A DNA stretch of 64,000 nt from Moesziomyces globuligerus (taxonomy: Eukaryota; Basidiomycota; Ustilaginomycetes; Ustilaginales; Ustilaginaceae): positions 434,001 through 498,000 of the forward strand of contig JARVLF010000014.1 in assembly GCA_030849465.1 (NCBI GenBank), read 5' to 3'. The notes under the pieces are model-generated. The model was not told where the DNA came from. It saw only the letters and a list, made by a program, of their open reading frames with translations, and did no database searches. A program made the position numbers and the translations under genes. Of this stretch, positions 51,801 to 63,086 are shown in pieces; the first letter of the stretch is position 1; the number at the start of each line of letters is the position of its first letter.

Positions 51801-53395
51801 ATCTGGTCGGCAGGGCTCTGCATGAGCATGTCCGTGCGCGGCAGCAGACTCGGTGGGATGAGCTCCCACTGCCATGGCATGACCAGTTGACAGGAGCTTC
51901 TCCTTCCTCGGACGGGATTCGAAGAGTCCGGATCGCTGGTGCATGTCTGCACGACGATCTCGATGGGCTGCGGGACAGGAGCGCCCATGCCGGAAGAAGG
52001 GTTCCAGCCAACGCAGAGATTGGTGACGAGCTCGAAATCGTGCAGGTCGGCGTCGCTGTCGCCCAACTTGGCGGGAACACGGAAGACGAGGCTGTCCGCG
52101 TCGGTCGACAGTGAGGAATTAGGACCCGATGTGGGTCTTTGGAATGCAGGTGTCTCGCCCTCGACGACGAAGACATCAAGGTCTTCGTCGTAAAGCGAGC
52201 TTGTCGGAGGGAGGAGCTCGAGCGGCCCGATCTCGCCGTTGCCCGCATCCGAGACGTCAAAGAGGCTCAAAGCACGCCTCCAGAGCTCGCGTCTTCTGCG
52301 CAGGATGCTCGGTCTGCCCGTAGTACCACCAGCACTGCGGTCCTGGGCGACACGGCCGAACGCCATCATGTCGAGGAGGAAACCTCGTGCGATCTTTTCG
52401 CGAAGCTGATCGCACCACATGACGGCGAGATGATCGACCGACGACCAGAGCGATGGTAGCGAGGTGGTGTAGGTGGATATGCGCGAGGGCGCGACCGATT
52501 CGCCAATGCGTGCGAGCGTGAGCGAAGATGGATCTGACGGAAGCTGCGTGTCAAGGATGCCGCCTGCCACGGAGACGAGCAAGGGAGGCACTGCTGCTGG
52601 CGAGGCCGAAGATGGTGCTGGTCGATTGATGAGCGAATAGACGTGTTCGACGCTCCTGTCGAAGGGGACGGGCGGATACGCATGTGGAGTGCTGAGAGTG
52701 ACGATGGTGTCCAGGCTGCCAATCGGGTGATTTGGCAGCTGAGGAGCGAGGCGAGCAGCGATGCCGCCCATGCTGTGCGCGAGAATGGGGACGGTGGTGT
52801 TGCGGTCACCTGCTGCAAAGTTGCGGGTTGGCGGGGAAGCATAGCGGCTGGAGAGGTAGGCGATGACTTCGTTGATGAACGTGGCCTGTTCGATCAAGGT
52901 AGATCCGCTGAAGGCAGAAAAGTCCTCGTTGAAGTCGAGGGTGAACCAGTCGGTGTGGGCTACGCCGACGGGAGCGTCTTTCCACTCGTCCCTGAGTGCG
53001 CCGCCTGCGTTCTCCTTGTAGAACTGCCTCGCAGCGCTGGAGGCGACACTACGAATCTGGCCGTAGGAGCCTGCATTTCCAGGCACGAAGAGGGCGGGGT
53101 TGCCCGATGGCAGATCCATGGGTTCGAAGTCCCGTTCGCGATAGAGGAAGAGTCGATACTTGCGCCACAGGCCGGAGGGAGAGAAGTGCTCGAGGTTGGC
53201 GGTGTGGTCGATGTAGGCCGGACGCATGCGCGACATGCGACACTGTTGGGACATGCCCAGCTGCTGCGGCAGACGGAAGAAAGAGTCGACCGAGTACGCT
53301 CCCAACGTCAAGGAGATCGCCAGCAGCAGCCATGGGAGCCATGACCGACGCGCTGATCGCGACGGTGTGCGATCCACCATCGGTATTGTCGTCAT
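48866..53395 (-). CDS. BST1: GPI inositol-deacylase Bst1/PGAP1 family protein
   Basis: A 1509-residue single-exon protein (longer than yeast Bst1). A membrane segment near residues 20-38 ([18 protein letters not shown]) is followed by the lumenal lipase domain. That domain has [30 protein letters not shown] and the serine motif ILAHSMGG with S208 as the likely nucleophile. A long middle region is followed by several C-terminal transmembrane helices (about residues 830-1180, e.g. [36 protein letters not shown]). The enzyme removes the acyl group from inositol of GPI anchors in the ER, which is needed for GPI-protein export. The last about 300 residues are a cytosolic Ser/Asp-rich tail not seen in yeast. 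The frame is open upstream of 53395, but only from a GTG. Confidence 0.88.
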   Translation of the reverse strand: MTTIPMVDRTPSRSARRSWLPWLLLAISLTLGAYSVDSFFRLPQQLGMSQQCRMSRMRPAYIDHTANLEHFSPSGLWRKYRLFLYRERDFEPMDLPSGNPALFVPGNAGSYGQIRSVASSAARQFYKENAGGALRDEWKDAPVGVAHTDWFTLDFNEDFSAFSGSTLIEQATFINEVIAYLSSRYASPPTRNFAAGDRNTTVPILAHSMGGIAARLAPQLPNHPIGSLDTIVTLSTPHAYPPVPFDRSVEHVYSLINRPAPSSASPAAVPPLLVSVAGGILDTQLPSDPSSLTLARIGESVAPSRISTYTTSLPSLWSSVDHLAVMWCDQLREKIARGFLLDMMAFGRVAQDRSAGGTTGRPSILRRRRELWRRALSLFDVSDAGNGEIGPLELLPPTSSLYDEDLDVFVVEGETPAFQRPTSGPNSSLSTDADSLVFRVPAKLGDSDADLHDFELVTNLCVGWNPSSGMGAPVPQPIEIVVQTCTSDPDSSNPVRGRRSSCQLVMPWQWELIPPSLLPRTDMLMQSPADQMAANPAENKPFPDAEEAYHVPGLAFQRLRLDALLLKRRRVDWIRVEKKVASGAFVHARGLKSFVRAGWMRQGNGRIEKHGPSLVLTAGQNSDVQQHHQDAGLATTGAIPIASEWSLRGVGSSLLARRIEVVPSQCLVENLAMYTLNTNDETQHSTDPSFSPFLHVSNRATGDSRWYPQLVTSHLVGAIRSKTYKGEPITLPLSLHGNAPFMPPARDSVDEMRLQLWSDTALLQPIPGKTLDCQSSIESIRISVDWKASAGLVLLRYRFFLAAWPLGLLAVCLGLSWLTWASNPDIEAFPSPLHSIMQPAFRTPFLGQRVDPLLGLLGCLAAGLLLVDSVRLMLYRSLPDAQSHGPSSSLLGMVLGLSDHSSSASLVPCFLAVSYAALLVTVAAVQASFRIAAALVTKCGFGRRLDWVGATASGKDPLRWNPRSMAGLALLLLSVVLFVPRQFVFLCMFLLQMLNTLRAQLEQRSASGPTSDGTAGVRAQETRLHQHLSIFVVLLLLLPQKASFLVTWVRNLTSVGLTTPKTIAAWMDHNVLDVAPVVILVWILAGGRRLGPPRSGLEAKLIALGFGAVAWYAFVWGIRYTYRSYDAFNVLCALLAICQWRSRRGGLYTRSHTSRPRSKDSDETLGMLDHPDAAQGSTSPKLGNGRPAEVYELAATRSDSDRLPIHHLALPASVASDRGEAAEKPDEHSNAAEASMSEPADRLDTLIGEYLDVLDRYQQVRSASCDAFGRGFLKLSRAKMEYGPSRLGSNSYDSRLLGEVRGQIVPSTSELAGSTSAIETRGTVRVLAERIVPDYSHLVEAEGVLVGLTDEKNGRTAGGGQDNTAGGLRRRTGPMAPVERDATNRNESHADLPSTSLPEANQHRRTSTTPEADVGRTDSVPSANSSAPEKEKDDKGAASKERKKSMPDALLQFGGLPTPALRGAQADLKRALDQVLGVGVGADGLVQLVCKLDSLSEEIAELRRGSNIE

Positions 53396-53951
53396 TGCTG
53401 CCTTATCTTGCGATGCGCAGCGACGTATCGAGACCGGATGGCCTTTGTGATCGGATTTCAGCGCCGCTGATCGGCCCTTCCGGCTGCACGTAATCCAGAG
53501 ATGGAAGGAAGGCTCGACGATCACCCAAGGGACGGCATGCGGATTCAGCTGCAGTAGCCGGCACCTTCTGATCTGCCCCTACTCCACAGACGTGCGAGAC
53601 TTGATGAGCGCGACGGCCAGATGTTGATGGTTGTGAATGGGAACGCTTCGGTTCATCCGGTGTTGCTCTCCATTCCGCCCTCGGGCCTTCCGAGACTGCT
53701 TCTCCACACGTCGCGGCAAGAGCAACAACGCGGTGCCTTCTCCAGACATCGGGACTCGGCTTGTGGAGCAGCAGGACCCTTGGCCGAATTTATTTTTGCT
53801 TTGAAATTTTTCGGCTCAGCGCAAGAAGCCCAGACGAAGGCCGGAAAGCCGTGGCCAGTCGGCTCTCCCGCCGAGATCAACTAGCACCGGGCAGAGTGGC
53901 TCGCCTCTCCTTCACTCTCATCCTACGCTCTCCAACGCGGCTGACATCACT
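53396..53951. other. divergent promoter region
   Basis: About 560 bp between BST1 and the G-patch gene. An AT-rich patch lies at 53785-53815. No other feature is seen. Confidence 0.45.
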
Positions 53952-55112
53952 ATGCCGCTCAACACCACCTCTTTCCTTGTGTCGCAGGGCTGGGAAGGCG
54001 TCGGCGTGCCGCTTGACGGTAAAGCCGGCCGAGGCCTTAAGAAGCCGCTCGCCATCACCCAGAAGAAGACGCTCTCCGGCATCGGCAAGGACCGCGATCG
54101 CGCCGACGACTGGTGGAACAGCATCTTCACTGCCGGAGCCAAGAGCCTGTCCATCGGACCCTCCCCTGCCTCATCAGGCGCTTCGACCCCGACATCCACA
54201 GCCAATGGCCAAAAGGCTGCCTCTTCCTCCTCCAGCTCCTGGACCATGGGTGAACGCTCGCTTGCATCCGCGTCCATGTCGCTCTCCTCCCTGGCAAAAC
54301 GCGAACACGCGCGCAAGACCCTTATGAGCAACTTTGTTCGCGGAAAGCCCATCGTCCCTGCTGTCGAAGAGACTCCATCGCCTAGTGTCTCGTCTCCGTC
54401 TCCCGCCACAAAGTCCAAGCCGTCCGAATTGGACGAGCCTGTGACCGCTTCCGACGCCGAGGTCGACGCAACCCTCAACGTGGCATCCTCCTCTTCCTCA
54501 TCTGCATCCGCCTCGCCTGCACCATCGGTCGAAGGCAAGACCAAGAAGAAGCGTGAAAAGAAAGACGACGAGGCCTTGCAAAAGAAGCTCGCAAAAAAGG
54601 CATTGCGAAACAAGCTCAAAGCAGCCGAGGCATCGGCGATCTCGTCAGGTGCAAGCAGTCCTGCTTCAACATCGCATGCGGACCATATTCCCGACACGCT
54701 ACAGGACCGCAAAGAAAAGAAGAGAAAGAAGGACAAGCACGTCCAAGGGAACTCCGACGAGCAAGCGCTCAGGAAGGAAAAGAAGCGAAAGTCGAAGCTG
54801 TCAAGCACTGCGGTCGCATCATCCGAGGGTGCCGCCCAAGCCGACGGGCTAGATTCCTCCAAGAAGCGCAAGCGAGACAAGACGGTCGAAGGTCTTGACA
54901 AAACCAAGAAGGCTAAGCTCGAGTCGAAGGCGACGCTTGAGGCGACCGCATCGACGCCGAAAGCGGAAGAGAAGCAGAGCAAGGCGACGAAGGGAAAGAA
55001 AGACAAAGAGAGGACGAAGGAAGAGAAGGCGAAAAGGAAGGAAGGAAAGGATCAAGACAAGAGTAAGAGAGACAAGAAGGGCAAGAGGAAGTCGAAGAAG
55101 GGCGAAGTGTGA
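53952..55112 (+). CDS. Tma23/GPATCH4-like G-patch nucleolar protein
   Basis: A 386-residue single-exon protein. The first about 60 residues resemble the G-patch region of Tma23/GPATCH4: FLVSQGWEGVGVPLD, GRGLKKPLAITQKKTLSGIG, and DDWWNSIFTAG (the W-W pair is diagnostic). The rest alternates Ser/Ala/Pro with many KKKREKK-type basic patches, ending in a run of Lys/Arg, as in nucleolar ribosome-biogenesis proteins. G-patches of this kind activate a DEAH-box helicase, so a role in rRNA processing or ribosome assembly is inferred. Confidence 0.72.
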   Translation: MPLNTTSFLVSQGWEGVGVPLDGKAGRGLKKPLAITQKKTLSGIGKDRDRADDWWNSIFTAGAKSLSIGPSPASSGASTPTSTANGQKAASSSSSSWTMGERSLASASMSLSSLAKREHARKTLMSNFVRGKPIVPAVEETPSPSVSSPSPATKSKPSELDEPVTASDAEVDATLNVASSSSSSASASPAPSVEGKTKKKREKKDDEALQKKLAKKALRNKLKAAEASAISSGASSPASTSHADHIPDTLQDRKEKKRKKDKHVQGNSDEQALRKEKKRKSKLSSTAVASSEGAAQADGLDSSKKRKRDKTVEGLDKTKKAKLESKATLEATASTPKAEEKQSKATKGKKDKERTKEEKAKRKEGKDQDKSKRDKKGKRKSKKGEV

Positions 55113-55402
55113 TCAACGCCGTGCCGCCACACTCCTCGTCACACCTCCTATCGAGTTCCCATCCCCTCGATCAGGCTTATTCGCACATTGCTGCCATCTC
55201 AACCAAACATACCCACGCGCGACTCTAACGACCAGACTGCACGGGCCGTGACCTCGGCTCGGGAAGGATGGACAGCTTGCATCTGGAGATGGGTCTGCTT
55301 ACATGGACGACTGATCAAGCAGAGAGCCAACAAGTGCAGACAATCGAGATCTATCCCCGATAGAGATGCTATAGCCGCAACTCTCCTGCCTGTGGAGGCA
55401 GC

Positions 55403-57888
55403 TTACAAGGCATGCGGCCAAGTGAATCTGTGCTGCGGCAAAGCGAAGCTGTGGGCAAAGTCCAATTGGGACTCTAAGCTTTCAAGGAGCCGATCGTCGA
55501 TCCTGATCTGACGGCCGTGCCTTGCGATCTCCAGCGTACGACCGAAGAGGAAATCGCGGAACATCTTTGCATGCTCGGCGGGCGACAATTGGGGAAAGTC
55601 GCGGCGTATGTCCTCTCGCACAACGCTCGGCAGCGGTTCCATCAGCTCGGCAGTTCGCAGAAACCGGACCTTGAGCCCTCGAAGATACTCGACCGCAGCA
55701 GAGGAGAGCCTGAGCGGCGCTGGGCTCTCCAGCATCGAGCTGATATCATGACAATTCAAGGGACAGTAGTGAGTTAACCTGGAACGTGGAACGAGTCCGT
55801 CTTTCAGGTTGTGCAGACTTACTCGATGACCCGAACGATACTGCTAAATCGTGCGCTCTTGTCGGAATTCAGGTAAGGCTCCAACCGTGCGTCTTCATCG
55901 AGGAGAGGGACAATGCGCGTCGTGACAGGATGTTTGGCTCGATACGCCATCCATCCTCCGCGCAGAGCAGCTCTGAAGTTGGTTGGACTGTGCTCCTGGT
56001 GCATGAGCGGTTCCTCGGAAAGGCGCCATGCCGCAATGGGTAGCGCAGCCTCATCGTGCTTGGTCATGCCGATCGGACTGAGGATGTCGCGCACCTCCTC
56101 GTCCGTCGGTGCTTCCTGGCCGCCGGCACGCTTCTCGATCGCTGTCTTGCCCTGCCGCTGGTCACCGTCATTGGCCTCGATCCGGTCGCGTGGCACCAGC
56201 CTCCTTGCCCCGCGCGCAATTGAAGCAGGATCGGTCACAATCGCCTCGATTTCTCTCTCGACATGGTTGACGAAGCGCAGATCCTGAGCAATGCGGGGCA
56301 GATTGTCCTGCACCACTCCGAGGCGTGCCGAGATGCGTCCTAAGGTGCTTGAGATCATTGAAAGCGTGGGCTGGTCCGCCCGCGAAATTGACACACCGCG
56401 GTCGAGCACATGGCGTGCTTCTTCGTCCACCGTTGGCGTCAACAGCCGTTCCGTTTCTTGGAAACGACTCAGCAGAGCCCGAATATACGCCAGCCGGAAG
56501 CCATCCAGGTGCAGCTCGGGGTGATGCTCGATCAGAAAGTTCAAGATCGGGATCATGTGTCGGAATCGGTCGCGACCGATGGCGTCCGTCGTATGCTCTG
56601 CAATGACGTGGGCGTCGTCAAAGGTCAACGCGCGGCCCGTGATGGGAACCACTGCCTTGTACTGCTGGTACATGCTGTCGAGCTCGCTTCGGCGTCTCTC
56701 GTTATCCCGCATAGGAGCGAGGAGGGATTCGGTCCTTCGCCAGAACTCTGCTATCGGCGCCGCGCCCGGATCGGTCGGACTCATCATTTGAAGCGAGAGC
56801 GCAACGCTGGCGGGGATCTCTCTTCTAGGCCAGGGCGCAGGTCGAAGGAAGTCTCGCTGACTTGGTGGCTGTCGTTTGTACAGCAGATTCCTGCCGTGCT
56901 CATTTGGATTGGGACTAAGAGCCTGGCCCTCGGCCATCTCTTCCGTGAGCATCGTCAAGGTGTCTCGCCGCCCGAGCCCAGTCGAAGCTTGATGCGGCTC
57001 CTTGTCCTCAGCCAGATCGCGTCGAGAATGCCTCAGCAGAGCCTGAATCTGTTGGGCTGGGCTGTGAGGTGAGGAAACAACGCGATCCAATTCCCCTTCG
57101 AGATGGGCGAGGAGAGCAAAGTCGATGGCAAAGGGACGAGTGTGGCGTTCGCTTATCTCTCTGCGTATACCAAGGTAATCATTGACTCTACGGAGTTCCT
57201 GCATCGTTCCGGCGAGCAGACTTCCCAGCGCCTCGTCGGGAATCAGTCTCGACCTCGTTGTCGCTCTGCTCACGATTTCATCCATGGTCGGCGTCAAGGC
57301 TCGCTGGTCGAATGAAAATCGGTGCTGCAAGGCCTCGAGATATCGGATCCTGATCGGATCGAGGCCGAGAGCCTCAGCATGATCCAGGAGGTATTGAACG
57401 ATGCCATGCATCTGTCGGATGCGGTCTCGCCCTTCGTTGAGCGTGAGGCGAGCACCGATCGTCACCGCATCAAGACCGTTCTGCGAGATACCTCGATCTT
57501 GGAAGCTTCGCTGGTATGGTCGGTACATCGCGGCCAGCTCCTGCACTGCAGGATTCGAAGGAGACGTCGATGGGAAGATGGCGTGATCGCCCCTCAGGAA
57601 AGTGGCGATGTGGACCAAATCTTCGTGCGCCCAAGGGCTCTCTTGAGTTGCGACCTGAGGAGCACGATCTACGTATGCATCCTTACCTCGCTTCGAAAGA
57701 TGCAGAATGGCCTTTGGCGAAGTGGGCAAAAGCAGGGGCTCAGCAGTCGCAGGGCTTCCCTTCAAAGCGACCGGCTGTGACAAGGCACCCGCGACAAGCC
57801 AGAGGCCCCCGAACAAGGCAAGAAAGTTGATCATGGCCAATGACCGGAACCGCATGCAAAGAGAAGTCTGTGATGTGCGAGCATGCAT
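55403..57888 (-). CDS. secreted three-repeat protein with kexin-type sites (effector candidate)
   Basis: Exons 57888-55823 and 55739-55403 join in phase 2 (donor GTAAGT, acceptor ATCAG), giving 800 residues. A signal peptide is visible (INFLALFGGLWLVAGALS); the ATG at 57855 is a better start for it. No known domain is recognised. Three related units of about 145 residues are seen. Unit 1 spans about residues 117-271 (MYRPYQ, RDRIRQMHGIVQYL, FALLAHLEGELDRVV). Unit 2 spans about 403-551 (MYQQYK, RDRFRHMIPILNFL, RFVNHVEREIEAIV). Unit 3 spans about 644-790 (WMAYRAK, SARFSSIVRVIDSML, RLLESLESQLDF). Lys-Arg sites at 66-67, 338-339 and 586-587 separate them, so Kex2 processing into three pieces is plausible. 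The intron sits in unit 3. It is divergent from the rightward cluster of related secreted proteins. Confidence 0.78.
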
Positions 57889-59435
57889 ACAGAAACAAGA
57901 GTCGGGTCTCTTTTAATATGGCCATCCGAAGCTTGAAGAGGCGAGCGAGGCTCGCTCACCCGCAAGTGCTCAGACATGCTTTCGGGACGTCCTCAGGAGA
58001 TCTCAACGATACGATTTGATATGAAGGTCACCCTGAAGGGGTTCATTTGGGCGTCAGGTGATCTGAGAATAGGTCGTATGGGTGCAGATCTGGAAAGCTC
58101 CCACTGTGGTGGTCATCAAGATTTTCTTCAGAGTGGGGCCCTTTCATCAGTGCTGATCGGTGCAGCACGACACGAGCAAGGTGGGACAAGCACTTCATTG
58201 ACAGCGACGAGCGACTCTGTTGTCGCCTTCTTTTACCAATTGAGAAGGCAAGAACGAGTAGAGACACAGGAGGGAGCTGACAATGGTCGATAGCAAGCAG
58301 ACTTCGCCGTGTTGCGCGAGAGACGTTGCTATTATCGGACTCATAGGCTTTTTACAGCTCGGTGATGGAGTTGAACATGGCAATTCTGACTTGACGTTTC
58401 GCTACGACAGGACCTGCATCAGCATACGGGGCTGTTCCCGTTTGATTGGGGAAGCGGAAGCTATTCAAACCTGGTGCTGACTGATCTCGTAGCGTGCACT
58501 AGAGATCTCATGGCAGGCAGCGGTATCAAGGTTAGGAGGGTCTGCAGGTGTTGCAACCGAGCATCGGATCAAACGGTGGGACGACGAATAGCGCACTCAT
58601 TCGCATAATCTGTGGCGCGATGCTCGGCTTGCTGTGAGCCCACAAGATTACACTACACGCAGATGAGCGGATTGGTGGGTCTCGTCGTTAGCAACTCAGA
58701 GCCTAAATCGCATCAACGCTCGGCTCAGACCGTCTCGTGCGAGCGGAGCTAAAAGTGATGACGTCGGGTCTTCAGCGTCCAGTGTGAGTGTTGAAGGACG
58801 ATACACGGTGGTCGTCAGTGTCGCCTTCATGAACGCCGCGAAGACTCGACTTTGCTCGCAACTCGGCTGCTCATAGCAGGCTTCGTCCTGTCGAATTTAC
58901 GGCTACCGCACTCCACGAAAAGTCCTCATTGCAGTGTGCTTTGATCTTTACGATCCAATCATGGTAAGCTGTGACACTGTGTCGGTATGTCGATCTTGCC
59001 GCATACGCTGTGCGTCGAGATCGCATGTAGGGGCTGTTGGACCAAAAGTGAAGCCAAGGCTCCTTCTACATTTTCCGGCGCAAAGCCGGCTCTTTCCTTC
59101 CGGCATCGACCTCGGAGAACACGACTTCGAGTGATGAAATGTCAAGCCCATTCCGCATCATCGAAAAGCATCAACAGCCGTGCAGTCCACTTGAGCTGAG
59201 CGGTACCATGCAGTGCTGTAGCGGGCGTTGAGAGACGTAGTGGTGGGGCACAAGGAAAGAAAAGTATGTACGCCGCTTCTTTCACCTCTGTGTGACCACG
59301 GTCGAATTTCAGCTCATGGTCGTTTGCGAAAGTCGCCGAGCAGCGAACCTTATAAAACCTACGAGCACGGAGGGGATGCTAAGCTTGCTGTCAAGCTTTT
59401 GACGCTCCCCCACTCTTACTCAAGCTTCTAACACC
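57889..59435. other. divergent region between the polyprotein-like gene and the small secreted genes
   Basis: 1.5 kb with the promoters of both directions. A TATA-like box lies at 59351-59357. AT content is visibly higher than around the housekeeping genes. I see no coding frame worth calling. Confidence 0.45.
59351..59357 (+). promoter_or_regulatory. TATA box of the first small secreted gene
   Basis: TATAAAA lies 79 bp before the start codon at 59436. Related TATA-like boxes precede each of the other rightward genes in the cluster. Confidence 0.6.
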
Positions 59436-60446
59436 GTGATGCAACTTCGTTGGATCGATCTCGCCTTGCACCTGACACTGGCCTTGCTGTGCATAGCGAT
59501 TCCGGTGTCGTCACTGCCCGCGGCGCCTACAGACGGGAACGAACGCAGTCGAGTCAAGCGATTGTCCAACAAGGACATCCTCAATCAGATAGCTCGAGCA
59601 TACCGTCCCCTTGGAGAGCCACCTAGCTTCGAGCTCGCGACGTCTCGGTTCTCCCCACCATCGCCGCTGACTATCGATCGAGACGGGCGTCGCCTGACGA
59701 GTCAGTTGTCCAACAAGGATGTCCTCAATAGCATGGGTCGAATACTCCTTCCCCGCGGTAGTCCAACTGGCTTTGGCCGGGCGGTGGGCCAAGCTGCGGG
59801 TTCATCTCAGGACACTGCACATGTACAGATGGTGACCTCCGACGACGAAGCTGCAGGCCCATCCCGAGATGCTGCGCACAGGTCAATGGCGCCCGCCATG
59901 AATCGCGCTGCAGGACCATTTCAGGAGGCTCTGAACACACCGTTCGCGAGGGTCGGCGAGCCGATCCAGGCCGCACGGTTTCCACTTTGGTGGACCCAGT
60001 ATCAAGGCCGCTTCAATGGGCCTATCTCACACATGTTTGAAGAAGTCAGACGACCCGTAAGAGGCAACAATGGCTTCGACGACTTGGCCTTGCGGGTAGA
60101 TCCCAAGGCCTTCGTGGCATACAGGGCACGTCTGGTCGCGCTCGAAAATTTGAGGAGGTAAGCTTGAACGGCATCGGCCGAGCATTTGATGGTGGCACTC
60201 ACGATAGTACGGCATGGAACTAACGACCTGGAACCAACAAGACAAGTGCTACATCACTATATCCGCTACTTGAGGCCAGATGAAGTGCAGCGGTTGAGCC
60301 TACCGCTTCATCCGTGGGCCCAGATTGAAATCGCCGATGTGGAACAGCACATCGCCGGGTACGACTCGCTTGTCCGGGCCGAGACGCAATTCGTGCACGA
60401 GATTGAAGGCATACTCGAGCACGTGGCGTTGCTACACCTAGTATAG
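59436..60446 (+). CDS. secreted protein with shared cluster domain and N-terminal repeats (effector candidate)
   Basis: Exons 59436-60157 and 60242-60446 join in phase 2 (donor GTAAGC, branch-like CTAAC, acceptor AACAAG), giving 308 residues. A signal peptide core LALHLTLALLCIAIPVSSL precedes a Val-Lys-Arg site (KR at 41-42). A tandem element follows: LSNKDILNQIARAYRP (residues 43-58) and, after an Arg-Arg, LSNKDVLNSMGRILLP. Then an AAG-[SP]-[SF]-[QR]-[DE] element occurs three times. The C-terminal half is the shared cluster domain: LWWTQYQGRF, AYRARLVALENLR, the intron, RLSLPLHPW, and ETQFVHEIEGILEHV. No known family is recognised. It is the second gene of the cluster and transcribed away from the polyprotein-like gene. 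Confidence 0.75.
59553..59749 (+). repeat. internal LSNKD[IV]LN coding repeat
   Basis: Two copies of a segment close to TTGTCCAACAAGGA[CT]-[AG]TCCTCAAT lie about 145 bp apart, each just after a basic dipeptide (KR or RR). They encode the N-terminal repeat of the secreted protein. Confidence 0.8.
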
Positions 60447-61148
60447 GCAAGCAACCGAGCTGACCTCGAAAGAGAAGCCATCAAGAGGTCGGAAGATCGC
60501 GATCAGATGTCTGATCTGCCTCACGTCTTTCCAATTCAGTGCAAGAGATCCCACGAGCCAGGGTGGGTGATAATGCGAATGTGTTTGCTATACGACCGAA
60601 GCTGTCGAGGCCATTGCCGACGGCTCTAAACGTGCGAAAAGTGGGCGCAGAATCAGGGACGGGTTTGAGGACAGTTGTGTGCGTAGAATGCAATGTAAGT
60701 GCCATCCAGGGTGGGAGACGCCGAGTCACGAGTGTGCATGGCCATTACTACCGTGCTATGAAGTGGGCGTTTCCGAGCGAACAGACCGTCGAGCTGAGGT
60801 ACGGCCATTCTGTTCCGAGTCTCGAGGGCAATCGAAGACGGATACAGAACGACGAGGCTCGACCAGCACGGGATTCGGATTGCGGACTACTCTTCGGTGA
60901 TCTTGCTTCCCCACCGAACACCTCCTTGAGAGCTCGTACGCAGACCCACACCGCTCCGCGAAGCCGCCTCTTCGATCGGCGCGGCCCTCGCTCTGGACAC
61001 TCACTCGGGCTGGTGCGGGATGCAGCGTAGCCGCTCTTCTATGTGTCAATGATAGGGAGACGGTGATCTATTTAAGCAGACACAGGCTGTACGGGTTTCA
61101 AATGCTCTGAGCAAGACAACTTACCTTCCACCTCTTCTACAGTATAAC
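60447..61148. other. intergenic region in the secreted-protein cluster
   Basis: About 700 bp with the promoter of the next gene (TATTTAA at 61069-61075). An open frame at 60539-61030 has neither a signal peptide nor similarity to its neighbours and is not called. Confidence 0.45.
61069..61075 (+). promoter_or_regulatory. TATA-like box of the second small secreted gene
   Basis: TATTTAA lies about 80 bp before the start codon at 61149. Confidence 0.5.
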
Positions 61149-61720
61149 ATGAAATTCGTCACCACTCTCCTGCGAAGCACGACTGTGCTGATCGCGCTCT
61201 TCGTACTTGGCGCAAGCGCTGTCCCGGCTGGAGGGGTGAACGCTGGTTCAGCCAGCGAGGGAAATCAGATGGCCGGATGGTGGCAGTCGTACCTCAAGTC
61301 AGAGGCTCTTAAACAACCACCGTCCCTTGTGAATATGATGGGGGCAAGCCGCGACCAGCTTTCGCGGGAGATCTCCGTCTTTCACCAACGCCTGAAGCGT
61401 CTCGACAATTTGAAGGGGTGAGTGGTGCGTTCTCGTCCACGAAATGAACTGCAGCCGCTGACGTGCCGCCAGTGTCGTTGGCGCGGCTTCACAGATGGGT
61501 GTTGAGCAACAAGGAGACGCAGGCTGCTCTGACGACTGCGCAGCGCCAGACGCTAGCATTGCCGTTCTATCCGTGGAGAACGCATATGCCATTCGGCGGC
61601 GCCGCGAATCGCCGCTTGCTTGCTCACCGCATGATGCAGGAAGAGGCTTTGGTCTCTCAGGTAGAGAGCATCCTAAGTGATGTAGCGACTTTCCTTCCGG
61701 ACCTGGCTCCGCGTCGCTAG
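61149..61720 (+). CDS. small secreted protein, single cluster domain (effector candidate)
   Basis: Exons 61149-61417 and 61495-61720 join in phase 2 (donor GTGAGT, branch-like CTGAC, acceptor TTCACAG), giving 164 residues. The signal peptide is clear: TVLIALFVLGASAVP after an N-terminal KF and R. The mature protein is essentially one copy of the cluster domain: MAGWWQSYLKSEA, FHQRLKRLDNLKG, the intron, WVLSNKETQAALTTAQRQ, TLALPFYPWRT, and MMQEEALVSQVESILSDV. It has no cysteine in the mature part. No known family is recognised. This is the cleanest copy for defining the domain. Confidence 0.78.
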
Positions 61721-62312
61721 AGAGCAGATACCTTCGGCATTTCATGCTAGTCTTCATCTGCTCTTCTGCAACTTCTTCAAAGTCACAAGATCGCACTCAC
61801 TGGTATTGAGCTGAGGACCTTTGAGACCCTCGCGGAGAAGGAGCTGTTGAGCTGACCCCTCCACATCATCTCGTGCGGGGACAGGAAGAAAGAACCTTCA
61901 TGACTCGTTCGGGCTCTCGGCCTTCCGGTCTCGCTGGCAGCTTTTCGGAGGCACAGATCGTGTCATCACAACATTGCCGGGCTTCGCTTGCAATCACGCT
62001 CAAGTATTGAGCATGAGTGTCCCAAGCGGTAGCATCGGGCAGCGCTGTAAGCAGCTTGATGAACGAGTCTCGACCTGTGTGGGAATCTTGGGACTGCCAT
62101 CAAGGCCTTGAGGGAAATATGAGATTCTGCTTCTTGCTTTGGCAGCGTCACAAGGTATGAAATCTCACTCATGTTCGCAATCTGACCGCCATTATCGCTT
62201 AGGCTTGAGAGCGAATCCAGCCCGCGGATGTACATGGTCGATGATATCTGAGATATAAAGGCTTCGGTCAGAAGCGGTGTAAGCAAAGGTTGAACAACAT
62301 ACAGCTAGCGAG
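61721..62312. other. intergenic region in the secreted-protein cluster
   Basis: About 590 bp with the promoter of the next gene. TATAAAG lies at 62254-62260. Confidence 0.45.
62254..62260 (+). promoter_or_regulatory. TATA box of the third small secreted gene
   Basis: TATAAAG lies 53 bp before the start codon at 62313. Confidence 0.6.
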
Positions 62313-63086
62313 ATGTGGGGTCAGATCGTCTGTTACCTGCTGACGACAGCGGCGGTGCTTTTCAGCTCCGTCAGGACTGCTGGATCCAACGACGAGCAGG
62401 GAAGGGTCGATCTCACTCTGCGACTGAAGCCGCCCTCCCCTCCGCGTTTTAGCGAGTCTAGTGGCAGCTCTACGACACTGAATGGCAACTCGTGGGGGCC
62501 GACAATGGAGCGCTCCATGTTCATACGCGGTCCTGCTCCAGAGTCCGCCACGGATCTGCCCAGACACATGGAGACACACGACCGCGTTGCAGCAATTGCG
62601 GAGGGCTCCAGCATGACTTTCTCAGAGAGGCGTAGTGTACAGGAACTACAGGCTGTCTGGTCCAATTACGCGCGGGCATACCTCGGCGAGGCCGTCACAG
62701 AGCCGATTGTGGGTCGAGATTTCATCCCACAAAATGCCGTCATGTTCCAGCAACGACTCGAACATCTCGTCCACGCCAAGGAGTAAGTCTGCGTTGACAC
62801 TCGGAACCGCTGAGAGAATAGAGGCTGACAGGCCCGTAATATTGCGTGGGTGAGACTGGTATTCCATATCCAAGGAAGAGCGATGGCCCCGGACGAGCTC
62901 AGATTCAAGAACAACCCCTTTAAAAACTGGCGTTCGACCGCACACAAGATAGCTCCGCACGGAATGCCGGTCTTCGCTCCGACACTGTTGCCGTGGAGGG
63001 CCCAATCTGACATAAAGCACATGTATGAAGTCGAAGATCTGGTCAGCCGCCATGCTCGCCGCATCCTTTTCTTCCGCCCACTCTGA
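62313..63086 (+). CDS. small secreted protein with cluster domain (effector candidate)
   Basis: Exons 62313-62782 and 62855-63086 join in phase 2 (donor GTAAGT, branch-like CTGAC), giving 233 residues. The acceptor is a less usual GAG, chosen because it keeps the frame and matches the position in the sister genes. The signal peptide is IVCYLLTTAAVLFSSV. A Ser/Pro-rich region follows (LRLKPPSPPRFSESSG). The domain then shows VWSNYARAYL, FQQRLEHLVHAKE, the intron, LVFHIQGRAM, LLPWRAQSD, and MYEVEDLVSRHARRIL. No known family is recognised. Its N-terminal half is clearly similar to the next gene downstream, so the two look like tandem duplicates. Confidence 0.7.

Noticed and set aside
60539..61030. 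Open frame of 163 codons between two cluster genes
   Set aside because: It lacks a signal peptide and the cluster motifs, and its composition looks random; it covers the promoter of the next gene.
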